In this document: positions 47,042 to 48,512 of the stretch, one piece after another
Numbering within the stretch: the stretch's first letter is position 1
Layout: every line of letters starts with the position of its first letter
Source of the DNA: Syntrophus aciditrophicus
GTDB taxonomy: Bacteria; Desulfobacterota; Syntrophia; Syntrophales; UBA8958
Assembly (NCBI GenBank): GCA_020718905.1
Contig: DYRD01000010.1
Location: 1 to 48,512, forward strand
DNA length: 48,512 nucleotides
Direction: 5' to 3'
Program-made: the position numbers and the translations under genes
Notes under the pieces: model-generated
What the model saw: only the letters and a program-made list of their open reading frames with translations
What the model was told of the DNA's origin: nothing
Database searches by the model: none

Positions 47042-47458
47042 TCAACTGTCGAGTTTTGGAACAGGAATTTTGACAAAGGGCACCCCTTCCTCGCGGAGGA
47101 CCTCTTCATCCCTTGCCGTCGTAACGCCACGAATATTGCGTCGATCTTCTTCACCGCGGTGTATCCGGAGGGCAACCTCGGTAAACTGTTCACCTACATC
47201 GTCAAAATATTTGTCGATCTGCCGATGAAGCTGTTCCAGATACTTAAGAGGGGAGACTTCCCCATCGGTGCGTTTTTTTGCCGGGCCTTTATCCTTTCCC
47301 AGCTGCATCACGGATGGGGGAACGATTTCCGTCTCCATGCCTCCGCATACGGGGCAAGTAATCAATTTTCCGGATCGCTGCGTTTCAAAGGCCTGTCGAT
47401 CCTGAAACCAGCCTTCGAATTTGTGCCCATGATCGCAGCGCAGATCATAAATAATCAC
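47042..47458 (-). CDS. DUF1178 family protein
   Basis: The 138-residue product begins with the DUF1178 signature MIIYDLRCDHGHKFEGWF and has a zinc-knuckle CPVCGG at about 35-40; with Cys8 and His10 this may bind one metal ion. The C-terminus ends GVPFVKIPVPKLDS, typical of the family. The function is unknown. The start is GTG, with GGAG seven bases upstream. It lies just before the cysK-cysS fusion, and the two are probably co-transcribed. Confidence 0.88.
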   Translation of the reverse strand: MIIYDLRCDHGHKFEGWFQDRQAFETQRSGKLITCPVCGGMETEIVPPSVMQLGKDKGPAKKRTDGEVSPLKYLEQLHRQIDKYFDDVGEQFTEVALRIHRGEEDRRNIRGVTTARDEEVLREEGVPFVKIPVPKLDS

Positions 47459-47515
47459 GCCTTATCTCCATAAAAAAGAAAAAAATTGGTTTTTGCCAAT
47501 CCATAAAAAATAACA

Positions 47516-47543
47516 TTGGACTTTTGCCGAGTAATTTTATATT
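47516..47543 (+). promoter_or_regulatory. candidate promoter of tRNA-Pro
   Basis: TTGGAC (47516-47521) and TATATT (47538-47543, five of six matches) are 16 bases apart and end 12 bases before the tRNA. The position fits a dedicated tRNA promoter. Confidence 0.4.
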
Positions 47544-47555
47544 TGAACACCTCAT

Positions 47556-47632
47556 CGGGATGTGGCCCAGCTTGGTAGGGCACTGCGTTCGGGACGCAGG
47601 AGTCGCGCGTTCAAATCGCGCCATCCCGACCA
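47556..47632 (+). tRNA. trnP: tRNA-Pro (CGG)
   Basis: The acceptor CGGGATG pairs with CATCCCG, the anticodon stem CTGCG/CGCAG closes the loop TTCGGGA with anticodon CGG, the T loop is CGTTCAAATCG and CCA is encoded. It is the only plus-strand RNA gene here and lies ten bases from the pilC 3' end. Confidence 0.95.
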
Positions 47633-47642
47633 TTTATTTTTA

Positions 47643-48512
47643 TCAGCCGCCCACCACGGACGCCATTTTGAAGATGGGCAGATACATGGCAATGATCATG
47701 CCACCCCACCCAGAAAGACCATCATAAAAGGTTCGAGGAGCGCCGTCATGGCGGCCACGGCCGTATCCACTTCATCATCATAAAAATCGGCGATCTTGGC
47801 CAGCATCGTATCCAGGGCTCCCGTCGCCTCTCCGACAGCGATCATCTGCACACCATCGCCGGGAAGATATCCGTTTCCGCCAGAGGTTCAGCGATAGTCT
47901 TTCCCTCCGCGATATTCCTGCGGGTTTCCATAAGGGCCTTCTCGATGATGACGTTTCCCGCCGTCTTACTAACAATTGCCAGTCCCTCCAGGATAGGCAC
48001 ACCGCTGGACATCATGGTCGACATGGTACGCGTAAACTTGGCGACAGCTACCTTTTTCAGCAAGTCGCCAAAAACAGGGGACTTCAGCACCGCCTTATCG
48101 AAGAGATAGCGGCCGCGTTCGGTGGCCACAAAACGATGGAAAACAAAAAACGCCAATCCGACGGCGCCCAACATCACGAGGAAATACTTCTGGGTAAAGG
48201 CACTCGCATTGACGAGAAACTGGGTGGGACCGGGCAGCTCTCCCCCCATCCCTTCAAACATCTTCTGAAAGACGGGTATGACCTTGAGAAGCAGGAGAGC
48301 GACAACGCCAACGGAAATAACCAGCACGCTTGCGGGGTAAGTCATGGCCCCTTTCACCTTGGATTTCAGCTTCATCGCCTTTTCCATATAAGTTGAAAGA
48401 CGTTGCAGGATAACATCGAGGATGCCGCCGCTTTCCCCCGCCGCCACCAGATTTACGAACAGGTTATCGAATATCTTGGGATATTTCTTCAGGGCATCGG
48501 ACAGGGTGGAGC
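47643..48512 (-). pseudogene. pilC: type IV pilus inner-membrane platform protein PilC (GspF family), 3' part, frameshifted
   Basis: The gene enters from the right edge, so its 5' part is not seen. The readable part is the second GspF domain: STLSDALKKYPKIFDNLFVN, then NLVAAGESGGILD, a membrane helix (VLVISVGVVALLLLKVIPVF) and another (YFLVMLGAVGLAFFVF), then TRTMSTMMSSGVPILEGL. Near 47848 the frame is lost (a GTGGTG reads as GTGTG), giving a stop at 47842. The family sequence goes on one frame over (QMIAVGEATGALDTMLAKIA, DDEVDTAV) and shifts again near 47705 before MIIAMYLPIFKMASVVGG and the stop at 47643. PilC/GspF anchors the pilus assembly ATPase in the inner membrane. As read, the end of the protein is lost. 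Confidence 0.85.

Noticed and set aside
47445-47633. Short minus-strand frame over tRNA-Pro
   Set aside because: Its start (MARFERATPASRTQ) is the usual antisense translation of a tRNA.

Overview
This is a chromosomal window dominated by housekeeping genes, almost all transcribed leftward (minus strand). LptD shows a Gram-negative outer membrane. Protein flavour, the order of the ribosomal genes and a roughly 125-base palindromic element of a type I recall from deltaproteobacterial genomes suggest a deltaproteobacterium (Desulfobacterota), possibly near Syntrophales. That placement is inference.

Layout from right to left, in the direction of transcription. The right edge holds the 3' part of a broken pilC, a convergent tRNA-Pro, a DUF1178 gene and a decayed cysteine synthase/cysteinyl-tRNA synthetase fusion. 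A promoter near 44.7 kb then opens a 29 kb informational block: tRNA-Thr, Tyr, Gly and Thr, rpmG, tRNA-Trp, secE, nusG, rplKA, L10 leader, rplJL, rpoBC, rpsL, rpsG, tuf, the S10 and spc genes, secY, map, infA, rpmJ, rpsMKD, rpoA and rplQ. It ends at a strong hairpin near 15.5 kb. Next come a small EF-Tu-domain-2-like gene, folC-lptD, and rplM-rpsI with its own promoter and terminator. After these come a broken argC, the palindromic element, an intact cysS, and a tolC-macA-ATPase-permease export operon. That operon runs by translational overlap into a broken response-regulator/GGDEF gene. At the left edge are a small zinc-ribbon gene on the minus strand and, on the plus strand, a 53-residue membrane protein followed by a broken beta-keto acid cleavage enzyme (DUF849).

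I do not see a new defence, mobile or biosynthetic system. The most notable signal is the pattern of damage. Five genes carry frameshifts, an in-frame stop or internal deletions: DUF849, response regulator-GGDEF, argC, cysK-cysS and pilC. About 33 kb of translation and transcription genes, including rpoB and rpoC, reads cleanly. Either dispensable functions (arginine and cysteine synthesis, c-di-GMP signalling, pili) are decaying, or these stretches have poor sequence quality. In addition, fusA, adk and the second tuf are missing from positions where related bacteria usually keep them.
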